Origin: Thiothrix sp.
GTDB taxonomy: Bacteria; Pseudomonadota; Gammaproteobacteria; Thiotrichales; Thiotrichaceae
Length of the DNA stretch: 64,000 nucleotides
Reading direction: 5' to 3'
Assembly: GCA_020442915.1 (NCBI GenBank)
Contig: JAGRJD010000007.1
Coordinates: forward strand, 1 to 64,000
Positions 41,523-49,610 of the stretch are shown here, piece after piece. The notes below the pieces were generated by a model that was given only the letters and a program-made list of their open reading frames with translations, was not told the DNA's origin and made no database searches. Positions within the stretch are counted from its first letter, which is position 1. The number at the start of each line of letters is the position of its first letter. The position numbers and the translations under genes are program-made.

Positions 41523-41642
41523 TTATCTTTATTGGCCGCCGGATTGCAAGCAATTCTCATCGGGAACATGAAAATCGGTGCGGCTGCCTGCTCAGCGGGT
41601 GCTCACCGATTGGCGGGCCTTATCAGGCACCTGCGGCGGGAG

Positions 41643-41981
41643 TCACTGTAACGGCCGGCGAGTCGGGGCCATCCGGGTGATGTCGTCGTATCTGGGCCGG
41701 ACCCGGTTGAGCTGATTTCTGCCGGTCTGTGTGGCCCACAGGCGCTCGGCCATATTGCTCAGCTTGACAAAATCCGGGTTTGTACTCAGGTAGTCATACA
41801 CGGCAGACAGGGTGAACAGTGATCCGAGTTCTACCAGCGGGTTCTGGTAATGTTGGGCTACATTGCTGACTGCGGTGTTGCGGAGATTCTGCTGCGGTTG
41901 TGCAGCGACGGACCCGGTGATTAAGAGTAATGACAAAATCATGCACTTGTATCTGCCTGTTATTTTTGATTTTTGACTCAT
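41643..41981 (-). CDS. Small exported hypothetical protein
   Basis: I do not recognise this 112-residue precursor. It has a signal peptide (CMILSLLLITGSVAAQ, cleavage near residue 27). The mature part of about 85 residues is Gln/Asn/Arg-rich, with NPLVELGSLFTLSAVYDYLSTNPDF and a basic C-terminus (TRRPLQ). GGAG lies 7 bases before the ATG at 41981; an upstream extension of 14 codons is less likely. It stands alone between fbpA and the divergent yigZ-like gene. A periplasmic location is inferred from the signal; function is unknown. Confidence 0.7.
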   Translation of the reverse strand: MSQKSKITGRYKCMILSLLLITGSVAAQPQQNLRNTAVSNVAQHYQNPLVELGSLFTLSAVYDYLSTNPDFVKLSNMAERLWATQTGRNQLNRVRPRYDDITRMAPTRRPLQ

Positions 41982-42167
41982 ATCAGCGCTCCCTGGCCCA
42001 TAATTTTTCCGATTAAATACCATAAAAACATGATTCTAGTATATGTTCTTATGTTCAGTTTGGATAAAATTTACGGTTAAAATTACGGTAGCTGTTCTGC
42101 CTGTCATTAATTTCCGGGATGTCCGGTAGCATTCCGGAGCCGGAGTAAGCCGGGTAAGATACGTGCC

Positions 42168-42779
42168 ATGAGCAGTTATCAGATTCCAGCGGCAACCGTT
42201 GAACATGAGCAGGTCATCCGGAAAAGCCGTTTTATCACCTTCATCGGTCATGCTCCGGATGCCCGGGCGGCTCAGGATTTTATCGCGGATATCCGTACAC
42301 GCTATCCGGATGCGCGTCATGTCTGCTGGGCCTATATTGCCGGAGAGCCCGGCAATACCACCGCCATCAGCTGCAGTGATGACGGCGAGCCGGGTGGCAC
42401 CGCCGGCAGGCCGATGCTGAATGTCCTGCAGCATGGTGAAGTGGGGGAGATCGTGGCGGTGGTGGTACGCTATTTCGGTGGTATCAAGCTCGGGGCCGGC
42501 GGGCTGGTGCGGGCCTATTCCAGTTCGGTCAGTCTGGCCATGAAGCAGCTGGAGTCATGCCGGCGTGTGGCCCAGGCCAGCCTGATGCTGGTGCTGCCCT
42601 TTGCGCTGGAGGATGCCGTGCGCCGTGCCCTGCAGCAGCAGGGTGCCGCTATCGGGGGGGCGGATTACGGACAGCAGCTGACGCTGGCGTGCACCTGTGC
42701 GCAGGAGCGTCTGGAAACACTTACGGCGGCGCTGAATGCGCTTGGACGCGGGCAGGTACAGGTGCTGATGCCGGAATGA
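42168..42779 (+). CDS. yigZ: YigZ/IMPACT-family protein
   Basis: This 203-residue cytosolic protein belongs to the UPF0029/YigZ family, related to the eukaryotic IMPACT regulator; its bacterial function is not settled. The N-terminal domain (about residues 1-125) carries the family marks KSRFITFIGHAPD, DARHVCWAYIAGE, SDDGEPGGTAGRPMLNVL and AVVVRYFGGIKLGAGGLVRAYSSSV. A smaller ferredoxin-like C-terminal domain (about 135-200) follows. The gene is single and faces away from the exported small protein. It converges with the HTH/PBP regulator of the formate island. Confidence 0.94.
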   Translation: MSSYQIPAATVEHEQVIRKSRFITFIGHAPDARAAQDFIADIRTRYPDARHVCWAYIAGEPGNTTAISCSDDGEPGGTAGRPMLNVLQHGEVGEIVAVVVRYFGGIKLGAGGLVRAYSSSVSLAMKQLESCRRVAQASLMLVLPFALEDAVRRALQQQGAAIGGADYGQQLTLACTCAQERLETLTAALNALGRGQVQVLMPE

Positions 42780-42804
42780 ACCGATGCCGGCAGAGCCTGT
42801 TGCC

Positions 42805-43701
42805 TCAGTCGCCGCCCCACAGCAGTTCGCCGCAGCGCTCGGGGTTGTAGCCCTGATAATCCAGTAGCATCTGCCGGCTGCGGCTGGTCTGTATTTCCTT
42901 CAGCAGGCCCTGAAACAGGTTGCGGAACCAGATGCTGCGGGGCAGGGCAATATCGAAGGATTCCCAGCCGTGGCTGATGAAGCCCAGGCCGGCTTCCACC
43001 GCTGCCGCCCGGGCACCGGGGGCAATATCGGCCTCGCCCATGGCAATCAGGGCAGCGGCTTCACGCTCGGAATAAGCGGTCTGCACCTGATTGAGCTGGT
43101 CCGGACTGTGATTTTCCTGCGCCAGAATTTCCAGCAGGTAACGCTGGGAGCCGGCACCTTCCTGACGCATGGCCCAGCGCAGGTCCTGCTGCAGCAGGGT
43201 GCCCAGCTCGCGGCTGGCCCTGAGCCTGTCCGGATGCACGATCAGACCCTGTTCACGCTGGTAGAGGTGCACCAGTACCCAGTGTCCGGCATCCCGGTGC
43301 TGCTGGACCAGGGCCGGGTGGCGCAGGCTGCTTTCCGCCTGCGGCCCCCAGTGCAGGCAGCAGGCATCCGCCCGGCGTTTCTGCAGCTGCAGCAGTCCCA
43401 GGCCGGTGCCGTTCGGGGCATAGCAGACCAGCCCCTGGGTACCGATACGGGCGGTATAAGCCAGAATCAGGCGATAAAACAGCGGATCATCGCTGCCGAC
43501 GATAGTCAGGCGGTCATTCAGCAGTCCCTCATGGGCCGATTCCAGCAGCCAGCGGTCCACCAGGGCACGCGGAAACAGCCATTTGCCGGTGATTTTGGTC
43601 GCAGGAATCAGGTTGTCATGCACCAGCTCGTAAATCTTCTTTTCGTTCAGGTGCAGATAGCTGGCCACCTGCTTGACAGTCAGGTAGGTATTCTGGGTCA
43701 T
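42805..43701 (-). CDS. HTH (excisionase-type) plus PBP-like domain regulator
   Basis: This 298-residue regulator has an N-terminal MerR/excisionase-type helix-turn-helix (about residues 5-52, YLTVKQVASYLHLNEKKIYELV and ITGKWLFPRALVDRWL) fused to a periplasmic-binding-protein-like domain (about 65-290). The latter contains LTIVGSDDPLFYRLILAYTAR and AIMGEADIAPGARAAA-like elements, as in molybdate-type sensors. It overlaps fdhD by four bases (ATGA). The same pair beside formate dehydrogenase genes is known in Shewanella-like genomes. A molybdate, tungstate or small-anion ligand is an inference. The 121-codon upstream extension in the same frame is a shadow of fdhD. Confidence 0.88.
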   Translation of the reverse strand: MTQNTYLTVKQVASYLHLNEKKIYELVHDNLIPATKITGKWLFPRALVDRWLLESAHEGLLNDRLTIVGSDDPLFYRLILAYTARIGTQGLVCYAPNGTGLGLLQLQKRRADACCLHWGPQAESSLRHPALVQQHRDAGHWVLVHLYQREQGLIVHPDRLRASRELGTLLQQDLRWAMRQEGAGSQRYLLEILAQENHSPDQLNQVQTAYSEREAAALIAMGEADIAPGARAAAVEAGLGFISHGWESFDIALPRSIWFRNLFQGLLKEIQTSRSRQMLLDYQGYNPERCGELLWGGD

Positions 43702-44594
43702 TCCCCGTGGCTCCGGTGCGGTTCCGGCAGACCGGGCTGGGCCTGGACCGGCATGGCGTCGAACTCGACCTGCTCGCGGCCATGGTAAACCAGAAAGTGC
43801 TTTCCCTTGGCACGTGCAATCAGGACCACACCGAGCTTCTGCGCCAGTTCCAGCCCCATCTGGGTGACGCCTGAGCGCGACAGCAGGATGGGAATGCCCA
43901 TCTGGGCCACCTTGATCACCATTTCCGAGGTCAACCGGCCCGTGGTGTAGAAAATCTTGTCCGCTCCGTCGACGCCCTCCAGCCACATGTGCCCGGCGAT
44001 GGCATCCACCGCATTGTGACGGCCCACATCTTCGACAAACACCCGGATCCGGGTTCCCTGGCACAGGGCACAGCCATGCACGGCCCCGGCCCGACGGTAG
44101 ATTTCATTGTGGTCGGTGAGGGCATTGAGCAGCGTGTATATACGTGACTGCCGGATCCGGGGGCGGGGCAGGTGCAACTGTTCCAGCTGCTCCATCAGGT
44201 TGCCGTACATGGTGCCCTGGCCACAGCCGGTGGTGACGGTTTTATGGGCCAGTTTCCGGTCCAGCTCCGGCGCATGCACCCCCGCAACGGTGGTGACGGC
44301 CACCGAACCCGTTTCCCAGTCCACCTGCACGGCCTGAATGGCCTCAAGCTGTTCCACCAGTTGCTGGTTTTTAATCCAGCCCAGTACCAGCAGTTCCGGG
44401 GCACAGCCCATGGTCATCAGGGTGACCACTTCACGCTTGTCCAGATAGAGGGTGAGCGGCCGCTCGGCGGAAACATGGACCTCTCGTGCCTGTCCGTATT
44501 CATCGGTACAGGTCACCGCCACCGTGATATCCAGAGCCGCCCGGCTCAGCTGCGGGCGGCGGGAAGACACCGTCCCGGCCTGCTTTTCAGCCAC
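43698..44594 (-). CDS. fdhD: Formate dehydrogenase accessory sulfurtransferase FdhD
   Basis: FdhD delivers sulfur from IscS to the molybdenum cofactor of formate dehydrogenase, which is required for activity. The 298-residue protein shows ERPLTLYLDKREVVTLMTMG, TTGCGQGTMYGN, the functional Cys pair in GCALC (about residue 175), FVEDVGRHNAVDAIAGHM and TTGRLTSEMVIKVAQMGIPIL. Its last residues are His/Pro/Glu-rich. It overlaps moaA upstream by eight bases and the HTH regulator downstream by four, making a three-gene accessory operon divergent from the structural fdh genes. Confidence 0.96.
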   Translation of the reverse strand: MAEKQAGTVSSRRPQLSRAALDITVAVTCTDEYGQAREVHVSAERPLTLYLDKREVVTLMTMGCAPELLVLGWIKNQQLVEQLEAIQAVQVDWETGSVAVTTVAGVHAPELDRKLAHKTVTTGCGQGTMYGNLMEQLEQLHLPRPRIRQSRIYTLLNALTDHNEIYRRAGAVHGCALCQGTRIRVFVEDVGRHNAVDAIAGHMWLEGVDGADKIFYTTGRLTSEMVIKVAQMGIPILLSRSGVTQMGLELAQKLGVVLIARAKGKHFLVYHGREQVEFDAMPVQAQPGLPEPHRSHGE

Positions 44595-45597
44595 CGGTAA
44601 CGCTCATGTGCCGGAAAATGACCGGCTGGGCGGCCAGCTGGAATTCGTGTCCCTGGGGTTTGAGGTCCATGGACTGCAGCAGGGCTTCCCGCAGCCGTGC
44701 CGGTTCGGTGGGATAACCACGCAGGATGCGGCGCAGGTCCATGGAGTGCTCCTGCCCCAGACACAGCAGCAGCCGGCCTTCGGCAGTGACACGCACCCGG
44801 TTGCAGGTGTCGCAGAAATTGTGGCTGTGCGGGGAGATGAAGCCCACCCGCCCGGTTCCATCCGTGCGCCGGTAGTAGCGTGAGGGGCCGCCGGTATTGT
44901 CCGCCACCGGTACCAGTTTCAGCGCCTGCTGCAGGTCTGCCAGTATCTGGTCGCTGGAATAATAGGCTTCGGCCCGGTCATGGTCGCCGATCACGCCCAG
45001 CGGCATTTCCTCGATGAAGCTGATGTCCATGCCGCGCTCGTGTGCAAAGTGTGTCAGTGCCAGCACTTCGTCATGATTGCGGTTCCTGAGGATCACGGCA
45101 TTGAGCTTGATGCGCTCGAACCCGGCCTCCAGCGCGGCCTCAATCCCGGCCAGCACCTTGCGGATGTCCCCCAGACGGGTCAGGCGCCGGAAGCGTTCCG
45201 GGTCCAGGGTGTCCAGGCTGATATTGATGCGGGTCACACCGGCCGCCTTGAGGGCACGGGCATGGCGGGCCAGCTGGGTGCCATTGGTGGTCAGGGTCAG
45301 GTCACGCAGACCCGGCAGCTGTCCCAGCTGCTCAAACAGCCATACCACATTGCGCCGTACCAGCGGCTCACCGCCGGTGATGCGGATCTTGTGCACCCCG
45401 AGCGCCACGAATGCCTGTCCCAGACGCGCCAGTTCCTCCAGGGTCAGCAGCTGTTCCCGCGGGACAAAGGTCATGTCTTCGGCCATGCAGTAGACACAGC
45501 GCAGGTCACAGCGGTCCGTGACCGAAAACCGGACGTAGGTGATTTTTCTGCCAAAGCGGTCAATCAGTTGCGGACTGTCGGACAGGGCGGGACTCAT
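44587..45597 (-). CDS. moaA: GTP 3',8-cyclase MoaA (molybdenum cofactor synthesis)
   Basis: MoaA is the radical SAM enzyme that starts molybdopterin synthesis by cyclising GTP. The 336-residue protein has the N-terminal cluster SVTDRCDLRCVYCM (CxxxCxxC), ITGGEPLVRR, TTNGTQLARHARALKAAG and INISLDTLDPERF. The C-terminal second cluster lies in NFCDTCNRVRVTAEGRLLLCLG, and the catalytic Gly-Gly tail is the final MSVTGG. I start at the ATG at 45597; a TTG 23 codons upstream is open but unlike the family. It leads the fdhD-HTH operon and supplies the cofactor used by FdhA across the divergent promoter region. Confidence 0.95.
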   Translation of the reverse strand: MSPALSDSPQLIDRFGRKITYVRFSVTDRCDLRCVYCMAEDMTFVPREQLLTLEELARLGQAFVALGVHKIRITGGEPLVRRNVVWLFEQLGQLPGLRDLTLTTNGTQLARHARALKAAGVTRINISLDTLDPERFRRLTRLGDIRKVLAGIEAALEAGFERIKLNAVILRNRNHDEVLALTHFAHERGMDISFIEEMPLGVIGDHDRAEAYYSSDQILADLQQALKLVPVADNTGGPSRYYRRTDGTGRVGFISPHSHNFCDTCNRVRVTAEGRLLLCLGQEHSMDLRRILRGYPTEPARLREALLQSMDLKPQGHEFQLAAQPVIFRHMSVTGG

Positions 45598-45919
45598 GAA
45601 TGGATTACTCTTCGCTTCAGGGAGGGAACAGTTCTGAAAATTAGCAAGTTTGCTGTCAGGCTGCAAATGGGTTTCCGGATTGACGGGCTATTGGTTGCCG
45701 GAATATCCTGCCCCTGATTGGCCCGCTGACTGTGCATGACTGGACATTTTGTCCATAAAAATACCGGAATAAACAGGGAGAACAGACAAAATGGGGCAAT
45801 TAACGAAAATAAAACTTATTTGTACTGACAATAGGGTCGTTTTTTGTATTTTTTCTGGCATGGCGTTTGCTGGCCTAAAGCCAGCAGTGTGTTTCAGCCA
45901 TCATGCCAAGGAGTCGCTT
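45598..45919. other. Divergent regulatory region moaA / formate dehydrogenase operon
   Basis: About 320 bases with an AT-rich centre separate the accessory operon from the structural operon. It contains the sigma-54-type element at 45856-45871. An ATG at 45791 opens a frame into the DUF3305 gene, but it lies upstream of that promoter and codes for nothing conserved. No confident FNR or NarL site was found by eye. Confidence 0.6.
45856..45871 (+). promoter_or_regulatory. Sigma-54 (-24/-12) promoter of the formate dehydrogenase operon
   Basis: TGGCATGGCGTTTGCT matches TGGCAC-N5-TTGCA, with the invariant GG and GC exactly 12 bases apart. Transcription would start near 45882, about 38 bases before the TTG start of the first gene. 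The element would need an enhancer-binding activator, and none is encoded in this window. Confidence 0.72.
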
Positions 45920-46480
45920 TTGCAATCCAGCAGCCCTGCCGGTACTCCGGCCATTCCCGGATTTCTGCCGGTATCCGTGATCATGGAGCGGCGGCCTTCA
46001 GACAGTCGCTGGTGCCGGGCCAGCTGGGTCGCTGCCGGTGTCGTGGTAGGGGCCGGTGAATACCGGGACATCACGCTCCTGCACGAGCAGGCGGGGGTGG
46101 CCCAATACCTGTATCCGGGCCTGGGCGTGCAGCTGCACCCGGATGAATGTGAAAGCTACTATCACAACCTGTGTTCACCGCAGCCGGGCTGTTATGTGCT
46201 GGCGGACCTGGAGACCGGCACCGACCTGCCGTCCATCCTCAAGGTGTCCCTGTGTTTTGACGAGGCCAATGCCTACTTGCAGGGAACCCTGACCGTGTAC
46301 GCGCTGCCCCTGCCACCGGAACTGTATCGCTGGCTGGAAGCCTATGTGGTCGCCAATCATGTCCCGGTGCAGCGGGCAAAGCGCCGCCGGATCGACTGGC
46401 GTGATGCGGAACCGGGCAAGGGGCAGGCACCATCCGCCTCCGCCTTGCCCGGAAGCGCACCCGGGAGGCCGCATGCCTGA
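45920..46480 (+). CDS. DUF3305-type formate dehydrogenase accessory protein
   Basis: This 186-residue soluble protein is of the DUF3305 type, found beside formate dehydrogenase genes but with no known activity. The family core begins FLPVSVIMERRPSDSRWCRASWVAAGVVVGAG and continues with EQAGVAQYLYPGLGVQLHPDECESYYHNLC and FDEANAYLQGTL. I choose the TTG at 45920, because AAGGAG lies 7 bases before it and the sigma-54 promoter lies between it and the upstream ATG at 45791. The tail is Lys/Arg- then Pro-rich. It overlaps the next gene by eight bases. Confidence 0.82.
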   Translation: MQSSSPAGTPAIPGFLPVSVIMERRPSDSRWCRASWVAAGVVVGAGEYRDITLLHEQAGVAQYLYPGLGVQLHPDECESYYHNLCSPQPGCYVLADLETGTDLPSILKVSLCFDEANAYLQGTLTVYALPLPPELYRWLEAYVVANHVPVQRAKRRRIDWRDAEPGKGQAPSASALPGSAPGRPHA

Positions 46481-48614
46481 GTCATCACCAACGCCGGAGG
46501 CCGGTTTTCTGCAACGCTGGTCACGGCTGAAACGGGAGACCGGACCGAACCAGCCGGACAAGGGGGCTGATGCCTGCGGGCCGGAACCCGCTGGAGCCGC
46601 AGTTACCCTGAACCGGGCTGATCCGGATCGCGGAGGCCGGGTTGCTGCCGGCCCTGAGGGAATCATGCCGGTGCCAGGTGATACGCTGGATGAAGTGCCT
46701 GTGGAGGCTGAAAAAGCCTTTGCCGAACTCACGGATGCCGACATGCCGCCGCTGGAATCCCTCGGTGCCGGTTCGGATTACCGCCCGTTCATGGCACCCG
46801 GCATCAGTGCCGGCCTGCGCAATCAGGCATTGCGCCGCCTGTTCAGCCAGCCGCACTTCAACACGCTGGATGGTCTGGATGACTATGCCGGCGATTACAC
46901 CACCTTTGAACCCCTGGGAGCCATTGTGACTGCGGACATGAAACAGCACCTGCGGCGTCAGGCCCAAGCTGGACTGAAACGGCTGCTGGATGGGCATGAC
47001 ACCAGCCTGCAGCAGCTGGCGGATGCCCGGACCCGTGCCCTGGAAGCCCTGCAACAGCGTCCGCAGGCCATTGCCGGCAGCATCGCTTATCAGTCGGCGG
47101 GGCGGGTACTGGTCATCGGGGGCCAGCGGGCGCTGGAAACCGCCGTCCGCCTGCAGGCACCACTCAGTCCGCAGGTGCTGCTGACCGATGCGCCTGCGTC
47201 GGCGCTGGCACTGCCGGCCAGCCGCCTGAAACAGGCGCTGGTTCCGCTGGCCGGACGCCGGATGCAGGTACGGGGGCATCTGGGCGCGTTTGAAGTGCTC
47301 CTGGAGGCAGAGGAAGCAGCGGCAGCAAGCACCGTGCTGCAGGCCGATCTGGTGCTGGACCTGCAGCTGCAGCCGGCCCTGGTGCGCGGGATCCTGCCGC
47401 CGGGGTATTTCGCTCCCGGCCCTGAGGCGCTGGAAGCGACCCTGGATACGCTGGCGCAGCTGACCGGGCAGTTCAGCAAGCCACGCTATTTTCACTACGA
47501 CCCACAATGCTGTGTCCATGGCAGCAGCGGCATCCGGGGCTGTACCCGCTGCATTGATGCCTGCCCGGCGGAAGCCATTATTTCCGTGGGTGAAAAAATT
47601 GAAGTCAACCCTGCCCTGTGTCAGGGCGGTGGCGCCTGTGCCACGGCCTGTCCTTCCGGGGCCATCCGCTATGATTACCCGCCCCCCTCCCATACGGTGG
47701 ACAGCCTGCGCATTCTGCTGCGCCACTACCGTGATGCCGGTGGTGTGGTACCGAAAATCCTGTTTCACCGAGCCGGGCATGCGCCACAACCGGAAGCACT
47801 GGCACCCAATGTGCTGCCGTTTGCACTCGAAGAACTGGCTGCGGCAGGGCCGGAGCTCTGGTTTGCCGCACTGGCTTTCGGTGCGGCCCAGGTATTGCTT
47901 TGGGATGAGGATGCCACACCGGAACAGGCCCACCGGACCCTGCAGCAGCAGCTGGCCATTGCCCGGACCCTGCTCACCGGGCTGGGGTATCCGCCGGAGG
48001 CCATCCTGCATCTGGAGCCGGGTATCCCGGCATCCGGTATCGATCCGGGGCCGGTGATGCCGGCAATCACGCCGGCAACCCAGGCCGGAATGGCCGACAA
48101 GCGTCAGCAATGGCTGCTGGCACTGGATCACCTGTTCGGACAGGCAGCCATTCCAGCCGGGGAGATCAGCCTTCCGGACGGTGCGCCGTTCGGGGTGCTG
48201 ACCGTCAGTCAGGAGCGCTGCACGCTGTGCATGGCCTGTGCCACGGTCTGCCCGCTGCAGGCGCTCAGTGGCGGTGTGGACCGGCCCCGGCTGCGTTTCA
48301 ATGGGGCGGCCTGTGTCCAGTGCGGGCTGTGCGCCAGCGCCTGCCCCGAACAGGCGATCCGCCTGCAGCCCTTGTATCTGGCCGATCCCGTGCAGCGGCG
48401 CACCCTGCGGGTGCTGCATGAGGAGGAACCGTTCTGCTGTGTCAGCTGTGGCAAACCATTCGGCAGCCGGCGCATGATCGACAACCTGCAGCACAAGCTG
48501 GCCGGGCATGCCATGTTCCAGAGTGAACGTGCCCGTCGGCGTCTGCAGATGTGTGAGGACTGCCGGGTGGTGGATGTGGTGCAGGACCCGCAGGCCATGG
48601 CGGATTTTTCATGA
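46473..48614 (+). CDS. DUF3306 / 4Fe-4S ferredoxin fusion, formate dehydrogenase accessory
   Basis: The 713-residue protein joins two parts that I know as separate proteins in related clusters. Residues 1-180 match the DUF3306 pattern: FLQRWSRLKRETG, DMPPLESLGAGSDYRPFMAPGI, ALRRLFSQPHFNTLDGLDDYAGDYT. The rest is a multi-cluster ferredoxin. The first pair of clusters is around residues 346-395 (CTRCIDACPAEAI, CATACPSGAI). A second pair is around 582-630 (CTLCMACATVCPLQA, CVQCGLCASACPEQA). Terminal CVSC and CEDC pairs complete it. An electron-transfer or cluster-delivery role to the dehydrogenase is inferred. GGGAGG precedes the ATG. It overlaps both neighbours, so the operon is tightly coupled. 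Confidence 0.88.
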   Translation: MPESSPTPEAGFLQRWSRLKRETGPNQPDKGADACGPEPAGAAVTLNRADPDRGGRVAAGPEGIMPVPGDTLDEVPVEAEKAFAELTDADMPPLESLGAGSDYRPFMAPGISAGLRNQALRRLFSQPHFNTLDGLDDYAGDYTTFEPLGAIVTADMKQHLRRQAQAGLKRLLDGHDTSLQQLADARTRALEALQQRPQAIAGSIAYQSAGRVLVIGGQRALETAVRLQAPLSPQVLLTDAPASALALPASRLKQALVPLAGRRMQVRGHLGAFEVLLEAEEAAAASTVLQADLVLDLQLQPALVRGILPPGYFAPGPEALEATLDTLAQLTGQFSKPRYFHYDPQCCVHGSSGIRGCTRCIDACPAEAIISVGEKIEVNPALCQGGGACATACPSGAIRYDYPPPSHTVDSLRILLRHYRDAGGVVPKILFHRAGHAPQPEALAPNVLPFALEELAAAGPELWFAALAFGAAQVLLWDEDATPEQAHRTLQQQLAIARTLLTGLGYPPEAILHLEPGIPASGIDPGPVMPAITPATQAGMADKRQQWLLALDHLFGQAAIPAGEISLPDGAPFGVLTVSQERCTLCMACATVCPLQALSGGVDRPRLRFNGAACVQCGLCASACPEQAIRLQPLYLADPVQRRTLRVLHEEEPFCCVSCGKPFGSRRMIDNLQHKLAGHAMFQSERARRRLQMCEDCRVVDVVQDPQAMADFS

Positions 48615-49279
48615 GCGGCAGAATGCGGCAGGATGTGGCCGGTCCGCCTGAAAACAGGTCAATACCGGAGCCGGAGTCGCTGTATCGCGCCAATGCCTAC
48701 CGGCTGCTGGCGGCGGTATTGCGGCAGCCACCGGACCAGCATGTGCTGGATTATCTGGCCGGGCTGGCTAACGGTACCGGCCCGGAGTCTCCGGACGCTG
48801 ATGGCGGGCCGGACAGTCTGGCGGCCTCTATGGCCCTGCTGGGGCTGGCGGCACGCCACAGTGATCCGGCGGCGCTGGCAGATGAGTTCAACGTGCTGTT
48901 CATCGGGCTGGGGCGCGGGGAACTGGTGCCGTTCGGCTCCTGGTACCTGACCGGCTACCTGATGGAAAAGCCGCTCGGTCTGCTGCGTCAGGATCTGGCC
49001 CGGCTCGGGTTTGAGCGGGCACCGGAGGTGCATGAACCCGAGGATCATGCCGCCGCCCTGTGCGAGGTCATGGCGCTGTTGATTGAGGAGCAGGCGGCGC
49101 TGGTGGTACAGACCGGTTTCTTCACCGCTCACCTTGAGAGCTGGATGCCGGCATTCTTTGTGGATATGGCAGCAGCGGAATCCGCCGTGTTCTACCCGTC
49201 GCTGGCCCGGTTCGGTACCGCTTTCCTGCAGTTTGAAAACCGCTATTTCCGGATTGAAAGCCAGCCGGTAGCACGGTAG
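48611..49279 (+). CDS. TorD/DmsD-like molybdoenzyme chaperone
   Basis: TorD-family chaperones bind the TAT signal and apo-form of molybdoenzymes until the cofactor is inserted. The 222-residue all-helical protein shows ESLYRANAYRLLAAVL near residue 22, the family ADEFNVLFIGLGRGELVPFGSWYLTGYLMEKPL core, and EPEDHAAALCEVMALLIEE. The region around residues 55-70 is a variable Gly/Pro/Asp loop. It overlaps the ferredoxin fusion by four bases (ATGA) and precedes the TAT-signal genes. Its likely client is FdhA at 49611. Confidence 0.92.
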   Translation: MSGRMRQDVAGPPENRSIPEPESLYRANAYRLLAAVLRQPPDQHVLDYLAGLANGTGPESPDADGGPDSLAASMALLGLAARHSDPAALADEFNVLFIGLGRGELVPFGSWYLTGYLMEKPLGLLRQDLARLGFERAPEVHEPEDHAAALCEVMALLIEEQAALVVQTGFFTAHLESWMPAFFVDMAAAESAVFYPSLARFGTAFLQFENRYFRIESQPVAR

Positions 49280-49357
49280 GCAAGGCAGGTTCTGAGGCTG
49301 TCGGGGACGGCGGATGATCTGACTGGAGATGATGATGAGGATGATGAGGACGTGGAA

Positions 49358-49597
49358 ATGAAAAACAGGCATTCCGACCCCAGGGTCGATGTGAAAGAAA
49401 ACGTGACAGAAAACGTAAAAAGCAGCCGGCGTGTTTTCCTGCGCCAGTCGGTAACGGTCGGGGCCGGCGCGGTTTTGCTGGCCGGGCAGGTGGAGGCCGC
49501 TCCCACGCCGGAGCCACAGGCCGGTACACCGGCGCACCAGGATCAGGGGTATCGTGTGACCCCGCACATTACAGCCTATTACCAGAGCGCCAGTTAA
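49358..49597 (+). CDS. Formate dehydrogenase-region TAT-signal small protein
   Basis: This 79-residue protein is of the TIGR02811 type, a short twin-arginine-signal peptide protein encoded before many formate dehydrogenases. The signal is SSRRVFLRQSVTVGAGAVLLAG with an AxA-like site at VEAAP; only about 30 residues remain after it, ending YRVTPHITAYYQSAS. The ATG at 49358 has AGGA seven bases upstream; a GTG two codons earlier is also open. It lies 13 bases before fdhA. Its role is unknown; escorting FdhA or acting as a small subunit are both plausible. Confidence 0.85.
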   Translation: MKNRHSDPRVDVKENVTENVKSSRRVFLRQSVTVGAGAVLLAGQVEAAPTPEPQAGTPAHQDQGYRVTPHITAYYQSAS

Positions 49598-49610
49598 GGG
49601 AGGTGCCTTC

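Noticed and set aside
46521-48509. A 662-codon minus-strand frame
   Set aside because: It is antisense to the DUF3306/ferredoxin fusion, whose Cys motifs prove the plus-strand reading.
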